Part shown: one piece after another, positions 8,760-17,847 of the stretch
Position numbering within the stretch: the stretch's first letter is position 1
Layout of the letters: every line of letters begins with the position of its first letter
Assembly (NCBI RefSeq): GCF_002165575.1
Contig: NZ_MXQF01000009.1
Span: 1 to 64,000 of the forward strand
Direction: 5' to 3'
Length of the DNA stretch: 64,000 bases
Origin: Pseudoalteromonas sp. A601
Lineage (GTDB): Bacteria; Pseudomonadota; Gammaproteobacteria; Enterobacterales; Alteromonadaceae
Position numbers and translations under genes: made by a program
The notes under the pieces: generated by a model
The model's input: only the letters and a program-made list of their open reading frames with translations
Told to the model about the DNA's origin: nothing
Databases searched by the model: none

Positions 8760-9905
8760 TTATAAACCAAATACCACCTTTTCACTTTTCAGCATTCTTG
8801 CACTTAAAAAGCTAAATACGGCACATAATATCAGTGTAATGAGTGTTGATAACAATAACTGCGGAACTGGAATAGGATTACCTTTTATAAATTCCATTAA
8901 TGCAAATTGCTGCGCGGCTATAGGCAGCCATTGCATAACATCCGTCGCAATGTCATAGGTTGTGATCATACTTAATGCCATTGGAATAAATAACACCATG
9001 GTGACGTAAGATTGCGCTTCTTTAAACGATTTTGCCATAAAAGAGACAAACACTTGCAAGCTTGACGACATCAAAGCAATCGGCAAACATATCGCAATAC
9101 AAAACAGCATAAACTCTGGTGTAATCGTTATGCTAAACCCTAATTGCTCCCATGCAACCATAGGGTAAACCACTTTAGACACAACCAAAATAACAATCAA
9201 ACCTAACATTGAAAACGCCGCTATTGCGCCCACTTTGGCTAGTACTATATGCAAGCTACTTAACGGGTGGCTTAACAATAAACTTAAAGAGTTACGCTCT
9301 CGTTCGCCCGCACTGGTATCAATGGCTAAGCTCATTGCCGCATAAAATAAAGTTAGAATAATAGTGAGAACTACGAACCCTAAGATCATCCCACCTTTAG
9401 AATCAGGGGTTGCTTGATCATTGACTTCAATCGCGAGTGCACGCATTAGGTTTGGATCTATACCGCGAGATACCAAGCGTAAACTGGCAATCTCTGAGCC
9501 ATAAACGGCCATCGCTTTTTCAACGCGATTAATATGTTTACCCAGTTTATCATCTGACTTATCAGCGATAAGCGTCACTGTAGCTGGGCGACCCTCACTC
9601 AGATTTTGCTTATAGTCATCACTAATAGACAGCGTAATCGGTTTAAGTAGCGGATCGTTTTTATCATCCGCCATTTTAATATCACTACTGGCTAAATGAG
9701 CGACTAAACCCGGTGCATTACTGGCATTTTCAATGGTAATTTTAAGCGCTTCAGGAGAAGCTAATTGCTGTAGTAAAATACTCATCAGCAAGCACATACC
9801 AATCGGCGCACCAATCGCATAATAAAGTCCTGCCATAACAGAGCGTTTGTCACGACTTGCATCCATGACTTCTTTTTTAAACAGTACTTTTATTATATTG
9901 ATCAT
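8760..9905 (-). CDS. ABC-2 type transporter permease, NatB-like
   Basis: A 381-residue permease. It has one N-terminal membrane segment, then a large extracytoplasmic region (about 50-175), and five or six helices in the C-terminal half, with ERERNSLSLLLSHPLSSLHIV marking the ABC-2 coupling region. The topology is that of NatB/YhaP exporters. Its start overlaps the stop of the ATPase gene by four bases. With the hydrolase at the head of the operon it may export a peptide or lipid-like substrate; that is inference. Confidence 0.88.
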   Translation of the reverse strand: MINIIKVLFKKEVMDASRDKRSVMAGLYYAIGAPIGMCLLMSILLQQLASPEALKITIENASNAPGLVAHLASSDIKMADDKNDPLLKPITLSISDDYKQNLSEGRPATVTLIADKSDDKLGKHINRVEKAMAVYGSEIASLRLVSRGIDPNLMRALAIEVNDQATPDSKGGMILGFVVLTIILTLFYAAMSLAIDTSAGERERNSLSLLLSHPLSSLHIVLAKVGAIAAFSMLGLIVILVVSKVVYPMVAWEQLGFSITITPEFMLFCIAICLPIALMSSSLQVFVSFMAKSFKEAQSYVTMVLFIPMALSMITTYDIATDVMQWLPIAAQQFALMEFIKGNPIPVPQLLLSTLITLILCAVFSFLSARMLKSEKVVFGL

Positions 9906-10636
9906 GCTGCAATCCCCTCATCGCTACCTATTAACGCAATAAATGCTTCTTCTAATGTATCTTTACCTGCTTGCTCACACAGCTGCTCTATGGAGCCCTG
10001 AGCAATTACCTGCCCTTTTGCCATAATAACGACGTGGTCGCACAAAGCCGCGACTTCTTGCATCACATGCGATGAAAACAAAACACAATGCCCTTGCGCT
10101 TTAAGTAGCAATAACAGCTCTCTTAGAATACGTGTGCTCATTACATCGAGGCCTCGCGTTGGTTCATCCAAAATAACGTTTGTTGGGTTATGAACAACGG
10201 CTTGTGCTAATGCCGTTTTCATTCTTTGGCCTTGCGAAAAACCTTGGCAACGGCGATCGGCAATATCATTCATACTTAATTTATCAATTACTTGTGTAGT
10301 GGCTTCCTCGGCTTGCGCAGCACTAAGACCACTCAGCTGAGCAAAAAAGCTAATATACTCCCGCGGCGTAAGTCGCTCATACAAGCCACATGGATCAGGA
10401 AATAGTCCTAAGTTTTGTTTTGCTTGCATGGGCTGCTTTGCAACATCAATACCGTCAATTTCAGCAAATCCGCTGTCTGCTTTTAATAAGCCAAAAACGG
10501 TGCGTAAACAGGTGGTTTTACCGGCACCATTAGGGCCTAGCAAGCCAGTGATTTTGCCATTTTCGGCGCTAAAACTTAATCCGTTGAGTGCGTTAACATC
10601 GCCAATCTTTTTGGTCAAATTCGATACATTAATCAT
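9902..10636 (-). CDS. ABC transporter ATP-binding protein, NatA-like
   Basis: A 244-residue ATPase with Walker A GPNGAGKTT (about 34-42), signature FSQGQRMKTALAQ, Walker B VILDEPTRGLD and the switch His in SSHVMQE. It pairs with the overlapping permease gene downstream. Three bases separate it from the hydrolase stop upstream, so the order of expression is hydrolase, ATPase, permease. The family includes sodium and antibiotic exporters. Confidence 0.93.
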   Translation of the reverse strand: MINVSNLTKKIGDVNALNGLSFSAENGKITGLLGPNGAGKTTCLRTVFGLLKADSGFAEIDGIDVAKQPMQAKQNLGLFPDPCGLYERLTPREYISFFAQLSGLSAAQAEEATTQVIDKLSMNDIADRRCQGFSQGQRMKTALAQAVVHNPTNVILDEPTRGLDVMSTRILRELLLLLKAQGHCVLFSSHVMQEVAALCDHVVIMAKGQVIAQGSIEQLCEQAGKDTLEEAFIALIGSDEGIAA

Positions 10637-10639
10637 AAC

Positions 10640-12154
10640 TTACTCCTTGTTCGTTGCCGGTGTTAAATGAGTGTTTGCAACCCCATTAATATTCATAAAA
10701 AACGGCTTGTCGTTTTTATCTTTGATGCAATAAGTATCAATATCTTGCATCGATTTTTGCTCTATAAATTGGGCGATAATCTTTGGTGCACACGTTTGCG
10801 AACCAATGCCATGTGTAGCTGTTGGGGCAACAAGGTGTGTTGCATCTGCCATATTTGTCATTGCTAATTCGGCCCAGCTTGGTGGTGTTGCCGGATCGCG
10901 CGCCCCAGATAACAACAGTGTTGGTTTATCACTTTTTAATGGTTTATAAAATGCTTTATCGGCAGGCTTAACCTCTAAAATTGGACACACAATATCAAGG
11001 CCTTCAATCATGGTTTTACCCATGTATGTACTGCTGTATTTAGTGCGCAGTTGAGGCGTCAATTGGGGCCAATCTTCTGAGCACACAACGGCGTTATGCA
11101 TGCCCATTGCGAGCGATTGAGTTAAATCTGCGTTTGCCATTAAACCTGCCAATGGGGAAAAATCATCTTGAGCCGCTTTGGTAATCACTAAAGGCACAAT
11201 TGAGCGGGTTGTGTGACTGTAAAGCGCTAAACGAATGGCACTGTAAAATTTCATTTTAGTAACAGTAAAAGGGATCATTTCATGAGTGCGGGGGTGCCTG
11301 ACTTGCGCCTCTATGGGTTGTTGCTCAAGTCTAGCCAGAAACTCATTAAAACGTATTTCCAAACGTGGGAACTGCTCATTACAGGCGGCATCACTCTCAC
11401 AACGTTCAAACAAAGCCTGCAATGAGGCGTCTATTGCCTCGCCGATTGCAGCAAAACTTTGTTGCATTGGCACTACACCATCTAAGGTGCTTGTTATAAC
11501 AGAAGCAGGAAATTGGCGGGTGTATTCTTGCGCTATACGTGTACCGTATGACACCCCGTATAAATGAAAGCCTTTATAGCCTAGAGCAACACGTACAGCT
11601 TCAAAGTCTTTTGCCGCAGCTGAGGTAGTAAAGTGGCTTAAATCAACATTGAGCTTCGCTTTACATTGCTCGGTGTCTTGCTTACTCATGGTTTGTAAAT
11701 CAGTGATGGCATCATTAAATGCGAACTGTGTTTTTAAATCATCGCTGTCACATTGCAGCTGCTTTGAATAACCGGTACCGCGCTGATCCACAAGTACAAT
11801 GTCGAGTGTTTCACGGGCAAAGCGTAAATTACGATTAAACACTTGCGCTAAATCAACCGCTCCTTGACCAGGTCCACCAGCAAAACCCAACACAGCCTCT
11901 TCGGGGTTACTTGGTTTTATTGCTGGTATAACAGCAAAATGAATATCAATTTCACCATCGGCTGGATTATCTGATAAAGGCTGAGCAATACTGCCGCACA
12001 TTAATCTATCTGATAGGCCTTCCATGTAACATGGTGTTAATTCTACAGGGTTATTATCGTTTTCTTGTCCCTGTGAAATTGCTGAGTTCACGATTAAAAA
12101 AGGTAAAATAGCTAATTTTATCAGCCTATTACGATACTCTGATGTACTTTTCAT
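10640..12154 (-). CDS. Secreted alpha/beta hydrolase with TAP-like C-terminus (peptidase S33 type)
   Basis: A 504-residue hydrolase. It has an N-terminal signal sequence, an oxyanion region GFAGGPGQGAVDLAQ, DQRGTGYSK, nucleophile motif GVSYGTRIA, and a TAP-like C-terminal domain with the acid in LSGARDPATP and the His in ATHGIG. The family includes prolyl and tripeptidyl aminopeptidases. AGGA precedes the ATG at 12154; the in-frame ATG seven codons upstream lacks such support. It heads a leftward operon with an ABC exporter, which may remove its products or a shared substrate. Confidence 0.88.
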   Translation of the reverse strand: MKSTSEYRNRLIKLAILPFLIVNSAISQGQENDNNPVELTPCYMEGLSDRLMCGSIAQPLSDNPADGEIDIHFAVIPAIKPSNPEEAVLGFAGGPGQGAVDLAQVFNRNLRFARETLDIVLVDQRGTGYSKQLQCDSDDLKTQFAFNDAITDLQTMSKQDTEQCKAKLNVDLSHFTTSAAAKDFEAVRVALGYKGFHLYGVSYGTRIAQEYTRQFPASVITSTLDGVVPMQQSFAAIGEAIDASLQALFERCESDAACNEQFPRLEIRFNEFLARLEQQPIEAQVRHPRTHEMIPFTVTKMKFYSAIRLALYSHTTRSIVPLVITKAAQDDFSPLAGLMANADLTQSLAMGMHNAVVCSEDWPQLTPQLRTKYSSTYMGKTMIEGLDIVCPILEVKPADKAFYKPLKSDKPTLLLSGARDPATPPSWAELAMTNMADATHLVAPTATHGIGSQTCAPKIIAQFIEQKSMQDIDTYCIKDKNDKPFFMNINGVANTHLTPATNKE

Positions 12155-12215
12155 CACTCTTTCCTTTATTTGCATTTTACACTTAATGTGATAACTTATT
12201 ACTTAGTGTATCGGT

Positions 12216-12233
12216 GTATTAATGTATTAATAC
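12216..12233. promoter_or_regulatory. Candidate operator of the GntR/YtrA regulator
   Basis: A perfect inverted repeat, GTATTAAT-GT-ATTAATAC, ends 15 bases before the gntR start and lies between the two divergent ABC operons. The position suggests autoregulation, possibly with control of both operons. Binding is inferred. Confidence 0.55.
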
Positions 12234-12248
12234 AGTAGAGAAAGAGTA

Positions 12249-12623
12249 ATGCTAGAATTTATTAATGTCAACCCTAATAGTGGCGATCCAATTTACAAAC
12301 AATTGCACGAGCAAGTTGTGCGCTTAATTGTGGGTGGGCAATTGTCTGCAGGAGATGAGCTTCCTTCGGTGCGAAAAATAGCCGACCACTTTGCTGTTAA
12401 CCCAATGACTGTTTCAAGAGCGATAGGCCAGTTAGTCGACCAAGGTTGGCTTGAGCGCCGTCGCGGTCAAGCAACCAAAGTGGCACAAAAAACAGTACAG
12501 CAAACTGATCAGCAAGAAACACTACTTTTTAAAGCTATTGATCAACTTATTCAGCAAGCAAAACAGCTTGATGTACCGCAATCAACAATATCCGAACTAA
12601 TAAAGAAACGGTGGGAATTATAA
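12249..12623 (+). CDS. GntR-family regulator, YtrA subfamily
   Basis: A 124-residue protein. An N-terminal GntR winged HTH (NSGDPIYKQLHEQVVRLIV, then ELPSVRKIADHFAVNPMTVS) covers residues 1-75, followed by a short C-terminal helix. The small size without an effector-binding domain is the YtrA mark; these regulators usually control an adjacent ABC transporter. Its stop lies two bases before the ATG of the ATPase gene, so the operon is coupled. AGAAAGAG upstream serves as ribosome binding site. Confidence 0.93.
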   Translation: MLEFINVNPNSGDPIYKQLHEQVVRLIVGGQLSAGDELPSVRKIADHFAVNPMTVSRAIGQLVDQGWLERRRGQATKVAQKTVQQTDQQETLLFKAIDQLIQQAKQLDVPQSTISELIKKRWEL

Positions 12624-12625
12624 CA

Positions 12626-13462
12626 ATGACACAACCACTTCTTAGCTATAAAAACGTCTCAAAAAAATACAATCAACGCCTTGTATTAAAAAACATAAAC
12701 CTAAGCGTTGAGGCTGGCATGGTGATAGGTTTATTAGGTAAAAATGGCGCAGGTAAAACAACCTTATTACGTAGCGCGCTGGGTTTAATAAATCCAGACC
12801 AAGGTGAGGTAAACGTATTAGGTGAATTAAGCCATCAATTAAGTGCCAGCAATAAAGAAAAAATTGGTTATGTCGCACAGCAAACATTTGGTTATGAAGG
12901 CTTTAAAATTGCAGACGCGTTAGCATTACATCGTAGTTTTTACCCTAATTGGGATATGCAATTAGAGGCAAAATGGCTCGCCCGCTTCGAATTAAATAGC
13001 AACAGTGCGGTTAATGATCTCTCGATAGGTCAGCGTCAGACCCTCGCCCTTATTATGGCCATGGCTTATAGACCTCAGTTGCTTATTTTGGATGAGCCGG
13101 TAGCAAGTTTAGACCCTATTGCTCGGCGAGAATTTATGAGTGATCTGTTCGATTTAGCACTCGATTCGGGATCTGGAATTTTATTTTCATCACATATCAC
13201 CTCAGACATAGAGCGCGTCGCTAGCCACATTGCGCTGATAAAGCAAGGCGAACTATTGTTACTTGACGAACTAGATGTCATTCGCGACACCGTTAGAAAA
13301 ATCAACTTTAAAGCATCGACGATAGATCTTAGTGCATACAAGGTACTTAACCAACAGCAAAACTGTGCCATCATTTATGGTTATACGGGTGAAGTTATTC
13401 CAGATGCTTTAGCAATCAATACACTATCTTTAGAGCAGTTGTTTGTGGAGCTACATGGATGA
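12626..13462 (+). CDS. ABC transporter ATP-binding protein (YtrB-like)
   Basis: A 278-residue ATPase with Walker A GKNGAGKTT at about 38-46, signature LSIGQRQTLAL, Walker B LLILDEPVASLDP and switch His in SSHITSD. I start it at 12626 because GGTGGGA lies just upstream; a GTG at 12611 overlaps the regulator and gives no family-like extension. The stop overlaps the permease start (ATGA). In YtrA-type operons such pumps respond to cell-envelope stress or antibiotics; the substrate here is unknown. Confidence 0.92.
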   Translation: MTQPLLSYKNVSKKYNQRLVLKNINLSVEAGMVIGLLGKNGAGKTTLLRSALGLINPDQGEVNVLGELSHQLSASNKEKIGYVAQQTFGYEGFKIADALALHRSFYPNWDMQLEAKWLARFELNSNSAVNDLSIGQRQTLALIMAMAYRPQLLILDEPVASLDPIARREFMSDLFDLALDSGSGILFSSHITSDIERVASHIALIKQGELLLLDELDVIRDTVRKINFKASTIDLSAYKVLNQQQNCAIIYGYTGEVIPDALAINTLSLEQLFVELHG

Positions 13463-14703
13463 TGCAAGTCAGTAAACGCCCTTGGTATCAAGGAGCGGTC
13501 AACTTTTGGTTAAAAGATGTAGGTTCTGCCAGTTATTTTATCGGGGCAACTATCACGTCTTTGCTGTGCCTTATAGCTACTGGTATTGAAGAGCTTATTA
13601 CATTAATGATCATGTTTTCAATTATTTGTATGTACAGCGCGATAGCTTGGCAAAGCATCAAAATGCAAGCTACTGAATGGCAAAGCTTGGTTATTGGTTA
13701 TCGTAAACATGTAATGTTTCAAGGTAAGGTATTCATAATATTGAGTAACTTAGTTGCTCTGTTGAGTATCATAATTGCTGGCAATATTAATCTATTAGCA
13801 ACCCTCACAGTGGCCAATCTTATTGGCATTATTATCTGGTTTTTAAATCGCTCATTCAGCCACTTATTTACCCCAGTATGCTATTTTAGCTTTTTTATTG
13901 CGACCTTAATATGTGTCCTTATAGAGCAACTTCCTGCTTGGCTGATCCCCGTTAACGTCATTGCTTTTATTGCTATTGCGTTATTACATAATAACTTTTC
14001 ATCTGCCTATACATGGCGCCCTGACGCATTAATAAATTATCATAATGGTTTACAATCAGGTTGGTCTCCTATTCCCAGTGGCTTTTTATCAAATTACGGC
14101 AGCCCTATTAATAAAGGGCTATTCCCTCTTAGTTATTTTGTTGGCTCAGGGCTCTCTCAGTACCTTATTTTACTTATGTTTGTATGTACGCTAGGTGTAA
14201 TAGTGAACTTATTTTATAACATCTCTGAGCATGTCATTTTTGTGTTAACACTGATTTTATTCGCAATTGTTACATTAAGTTTATGGAGCAAAATACAAAA
14301 GCAAAACTCATGGGAGCTGTTATTTACGCTACCCATTTATAATTGTAGTTACAGCGCGAAAGTTGCCCTTAGTAACAGCGTTTTAAAACTAGCGTTACTG
14401 GTGATGAGCTTATGTTTTGTGACGGCTTCAGCGCTCAGCTTAGCTAACTCAACATTTTTAATATTTAATATATTAAGTTACTCATTGGCTTGCTCCGCAG
14501 GGTTATTACTCAGTTTTACTGTTGGTAATGTATGCAAAAATATAAACTTACTTAGTCTATTCTTATGTTTATCTTTTGGGTTAAGCATGGGCTTAGCAAT
14601 CTATATGTTTGACCATGGTGACAGTTTAATAAAACTTGGGGGAATGGCAGTGTATACATTATTTATGGTGGGACTAAATAGAGCTACTGTCAGATATATG
14701 TAA
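13459..14703 (+). CDS. ABC transporter membrane subunit
   Basis: A 414-residue, very hydrophobic protein with about ten to twelve predicted membrane segments in two blocks, separated by a more polar stretch (residues about 185-225). It has no strong signature, but it overlaps the ATPase gene by four bases and is the last gene of the YtrA-type operon, so it should be the permease. Two tandem starts (ATGATG) are possible. Nothing marks a terminator in the 169 bases after it. Confidence 0.75.
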   Translation: MMQVSKRPWYQGAVNFWLKDVGSASYFIGATITSLLCLIATGIEELITLMIMFSIICMYSAIAWQSIKMQATEWQSLVIGYRKHVMFQGKVFIILSNLVALLSIIIAGNINLLATLTVANLIGIIIWFLNRSFSHLFTPVCYFSFFIATLICVLIEQLPAWLIPVNVIAFIAIALLHNNFSSAYTWRPDALINYHNGLQSGWSPIPSGFLSNYGSPINKGLFPLSYFVGSGLSQYLILLMFVCTLGVIVNLFYNISEHVIFVLTLILFAIVTLSLWSKIQKQNSWELLFTLPIYNCSYSAKVALSNSVLKLALLVMSLCFVTASALSLANSTFLIFNILSYSLACSAGLLLSFTVGNVCKNINLLSLFLCLSFGLSMGLAIYMFDHGDSLIKLGGMAVYTLFMVGLNRATVRYM

Positions 14704-14872
14704 ACGGATGGCGCCAAGGAAGTAATGCATACGAATATGGCCTTGAGGGTAAAGTACTTTAGGTTATAAGGCGCTCATCTTTAGTTCGCTTTTGAAAATT
14801 TGCTAGGGTATTATCAAATTAATTTAAATAACTACCATAAAGTAGTTCAATATTTTAGCAAAGAGGTTACGT

Positions 14873-15676
14873 ATGCTTATAATAAAAAAAGTATTCATCT
14901 TTTGCATACTATATTGCTTTACTAGCCCATTACTAGCAGTGCCAATCGTAGCAAACTCAAACTTAAAAACCATCAATATAAGTGCAGGTGAATGGCCACC
15001 TTTTTTAAGTGAATCTCTGCCCCATCAAGGTGTTGTTGCTCACCTTATTCGTGATATCTTCGCTGAAGCGGGTATGCAGGTAAACTTTACCTTCTTGCCT
15101 TGGGGTCGAGCTTATCACGACACAAATACCGGTAAGTATGATGCAACAGCAGTATGGATGCACAGCAAAGAAAGAGAGAATGCTTACTATTATAGCGATG
15201 TCGTATTAAACGAAAGATTTGTCTTTTTTTATCAACAAAAAAATCATTTTGATTGGCAGAGTATAGCTGATCTTAAAGGGCTAATTATTGGTGGTGGCCT
15301 CAGTTACAGTTATGGCGCTGCTTTTGATCAAGCAATTGAAAACGCTGTTTTCGCATTATCACGTGTCGGCACAACAGAACAAAACTTCCGTCGTTTAGCA
15401 ATTGGTCGCATTGATGTTTTCGCTGAAGAAATAAGCGTAGGCTACCACACCCTTAATAGTCAAGCCCCAGAGCTCATCAAAGATATCACTCATCATTCTA
15501 AGCCTTTGCTCATTAACACCAGTTTTTTACTATTTCCGAATAAGGTAGAACAAAGTGAAAAGCTATTACAAATATTCAATATACACTTAGCACAGTTTAA
15601 GCAAGACGGGCGCTATCAAGCCTATTTTAAAGGGTTAGAACAAGGTGATTATTTACCTTTGCATATTACCAAGTAA
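14873..15676 (+). CDS. Periplasmic solute-binding protein, SBP_bac_3-like
   Basis: A 267-residue protein with a signal peptide (cleavage near LLAVP) and a type-2 periplasmic-binding fold. Typical segments are SAGEWPPFLSESLPHQGVVA, IRDIFAEAGMQVNFTFLPWGR and YDATAVWMHSKERE. This resembles the stand-alone amino-acid-type binding proteins common in Alteromonadales, often without a partner permease nearby, as here. The ligand is unknown. AGAGG lies upstream of the ATG. Confidence 0.85.
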   Translation: MLIIKKVFIFCILYCFTSPLLAVPIVANSNLKTINISAGEWPPFLSESLPHQGVVAHLIRDIFAEAGMQVNFTFLPWGRAYHDTNTGKYDATAVWMHSKERENAYYYSDVVLNERFVFFYQQKNHFDWQSIADLKGLIIGGGLSYSYGAAFDQAIENAVFALSRVGTTEQNFRRLAIGRIDVFAEEISVGYHTLNSQAPELIKDITHHSKPLLINTSFLLFPNKVEQSEKLLQIFNIHLAQFKQDGRYQAYFKGLEQGDYLPLHITK

Positions 15677-15721
15677 TATTCATTATTATTTGTTACAACC
15701 AAGCTTAGAAAGTAACGCATA

Positions 15722-15749
15722 AAAAAACGGCCATTATTAATGGCCATTT
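15722..15749. terminator. Bidirectional terminator between binding protein and porin genes
   Basis: GGCCATT and AATGGCC form a 7-base stem around ATT. An A run precedes it and a T run follows it, so it can end both convergent transcripts. Confidence 0.8.
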
Positions 15750-15778
15750 TGGTGCTTAAACAAAATAATAAAAAGCAC

Positions 15779-16486
15779 TTAAAGGGAGAAAGTACGCCCT
15801 ACAGATAGTACAATACGCTCATCTGCAGTATCCCAATCTAAGCTAGTGTTCTCGCCCGCGACCTCAATATCAAAACCCGCTAAACTGGTTTGATATGCAA
15901 GGCGATAGTGATTATATGATTTACCGTTTCCATCCCAAGTATGTTTGTCACCATCGAGTGAATTCGAGATATCAAAACTGGCACGTAATGCATGATTAGG
16001 CGCAAGTTCTATGGTGTGTGCAACCATAGAAATCACATGCCCAGCCCCTGTACCAAAATAATCCCAGCTGTACCAAAAATTAAGCTCTGTTTGGCCTAAA
16101 TCGCTGGCATAACCAAATTTAGTATAAGCTTCAAAATAATTACCATCGCTTGAATTGCTCTGTCCATGATAGCTGTAATACGCTAAACCATAATCAACGC
16201 TCAGTGCATCGTTTATTTGCGCATATTTACCAAAGTAAGCATCCCACTCAATGTTGGTATCATCACCAAAATCCACGTTTGACGCCCACGTACCTGCGTA
16301 CATACCTGAGTCAGCAAATGAATAGTCAAGGCTGCCTTGAATAGCCGGATCATTTTGAGTTTGGCTCACCCCATTAAAGGTATAATCCGATACGCCGGTG
16401 ATGGTCGTTGACCAGTCAGCTAATGCAGAAGTTGAAAAAAGAGCGAATGGGAGTACTACTGCTAGTAATGTTTTTTGTGTGGTCAT
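15779..16486 (-). CDS. TorF-family putative outer-membrane porin
   Basis: A 235-residue protein with a signal peptide ending at SALA-DW, followed by alternating beta-strand sequence that begins TTITGVSDYTFNGVSQTQ and ends with a terminal aromatic strand (GRTFSL). The pattern GVSDYxFxGxSQT is that of the TorF (TIGR02001) group of small putative porins. It is the last gene of the bet cluster, nine bases after the transporter stop, so it may provide outer-membrane passage for choline or betaine. That role is inference. Confidence 0.82.
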   Translation of the reverse strand: MTTQKTLLAVVLPFALFSTSALADWSTTITGVSDYTFNGVSQTQNDPAIQGSLDYSFADSGMYAGTWASNVDFGDDTNIEWDAYFGKYAQINDALSVDYGLAYYSYHGQSNSSDGNYFEAYTKFGYASDLGQTELNFWYSWDYFGTGAGHVISMVAHTIELAPNHALRASFDISNSLDGDKHTWDGNGKSYNHYRLAYQTSLAGFDIEVAGENTSLDWDTADERIVLSVGRTFSL

Positions 16487-16495
16487 GTTAATTCC

Positions 16496-17713
16496 TTAGC
16501 TTACTGATTCAATTTTGGTGTAGTCAATTTTGTTATCTTTTGGCGAACTATCGATGTTGCTTACTGTTTTAAATTTGCTATAAGCGATAAATGCAGCACA
16601 ACCAAAGAACAAGCCAATTACCAGCGCCCCAACCCATTGTATTTGTAAAAAGTTTAGTTTAAATAGTAGAGTTAGCAACGAAAGCGCCACGACATTAAGT
16701 GCAATATAGTTAAATTTACCTAAGCGCTTAACAGTCATATTTAGATTGTCAGTGTACAAACGGATCAGTGAATCCAGTGAGTTAATGACAAATACAACCC
16801 CGACGAACACCATGGCAATATTTTTAATTCCTTGCGTTGGTATACCCGCTTCGTGATATTGATAAAGCACGCTAAACCAAATGGCTATTGGGATTGAAGG
16901 GAAAATTAACATCGCGCCAAGCACTTGATAGGTCTTTAATCCACCGACAAAACGTGAGGTAAACTGGCCAATCATGATACTCCAAGCAAACCACCAAAAT
17001 AAGTAAAACTCATGATAATCATTAAGCGGTAAAACAAACTCATTGATATTGCCAAAATAATTTCCGATTAAGGCAATATTATTTGTAAAGTCAGAAACCT
17101 GTCCGTTTTCACCCATGTACGCGCCAAGCCACATAAAAGCAATCAAACCAATAAATAACCAAGTCGTCGAAATACTTAAAAAACGCACGTACTTAATATC
17201 GGTGCTTGAATACACGGCAAAACAAATTGCGGCAAAAACAATCAGATAAAACGAAGGAATAATCGACTCGCCATCACCTAAGCCCGGTAAATACCAAGGT
17301 AAGTTAGACAGCAATAAAAAAGCAGTAAATGCACAAGTACCAATAATTACCACATTATTGATTAATTTAACCCACGGAATTTCGAAAAACTTCACTTTGG
17401 GTTCTATTACACAGAAATAAAAGCACGTAAGGAAATAAAATCCCCAGATCAGAAAGCCCCAATACCCAAACTCTATAGCTAATGGATTGGCAAACGCATA
17501 CTCTGGGCTTGCTTTTATGTCTGCATAACCTGCAAACTCAGTCAGTGGAAACATAATCAAGCCAACGTCTAAGCCTGATGTAAATAAGATTGCAATAAAG
17601 GTAAATGTTCTAACCGGTGTAACGCCTACACATTGAACATTCCCCCATTTTACTAATATTGCAATAATTGCTAATAGGGTAAAAATAATGCCAGCACTAA
17701 GCCATAAGGTCAT
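16496..17713 (-). CDS. BCCT-like (betaine/choline/carnitine) transporter, short form
   Basis: A 405-residue membrane protein of about eleven helices. The segment FWWFAWSIMIGQFTSRFVGG resembles the conserved BCCT core (WWxxWxxxxGxFxARxSxG). It is shorter than typical BCCT carriers (500 or more residues) and divergent, starting directly at a membrane helix. It follows betA on the same strand after a 134-base gap, so choline or betaine uptake is the likely role. Family assignment is moderate and could be tested by profile search. Confidence 0.7.
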   Translation of the reverse strand: MTLWLSAGIIFTLLAIIAILVKWGNVQCVGVTPVRTFTFIAILFTSGLDVGLIMFPLTEFAGYADIKASPEYAFANPLAIEFGYWGFLIWGFYFLTCFYFCVIEPKVKFFEIPWVKLINNVVIIGTCAFTAFLLLSNLPWYLPGLGDGESIIPSFYLIVFAAICFAVYSSTDIKYVRFLSISTTWLFIGLIAFMWLGAYMGENGQVSDFTNNIALIGNYFGNINEFVLPLNDYHEFYLFWWFAWSIMIGQFTSRFVGGLKTYQVLGAMLIFPSIPIAIWFSVLYQYHEAGIPTQGIKNIAMVFVGVVFVINSLDSLIRLYTDNLNMTVKRLGKFNYIALNVVALSLLTLLFKLNFLQIQWVGALVIGLFFGCAAFIAYSKFKTVSNIDSSPKDNKIDYTKIESVS

Positions 17714-17815
17714 AATTTCCTCCCCAAAATAAATGATAATACGTCATTTTTTCTCCGTGTTTTTAGCCCCGCATTAACGCACCACAAACAACTCATGATG
17801 CGCGCCACTGCAAGC

Positions 17816-17839
17816 CCCACAGCAAAAAACTGCTGCGGG
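17816..17839 (-). other. Hairpin between betA and the BCCT-like gene
   Basis: Read leftward, CCCGCAGCA and TGCTGTGGG form a 9-base stem with one G-U pair around a T-rich loop, nine bases after the betA stop. No T tract follows, so it may be an mRNA-stabilising or processing hairpin, not a full terminator. Confidence 0.4.
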
Positions 17840-17847
17840 TGGCCGAG

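Noticed and set aside
14704..14872. Short ATG frames after the YtrA-operon permease gene
   Set aside because: The longest are about 13 codons without conservation or good spacing to a ribosome binding site.
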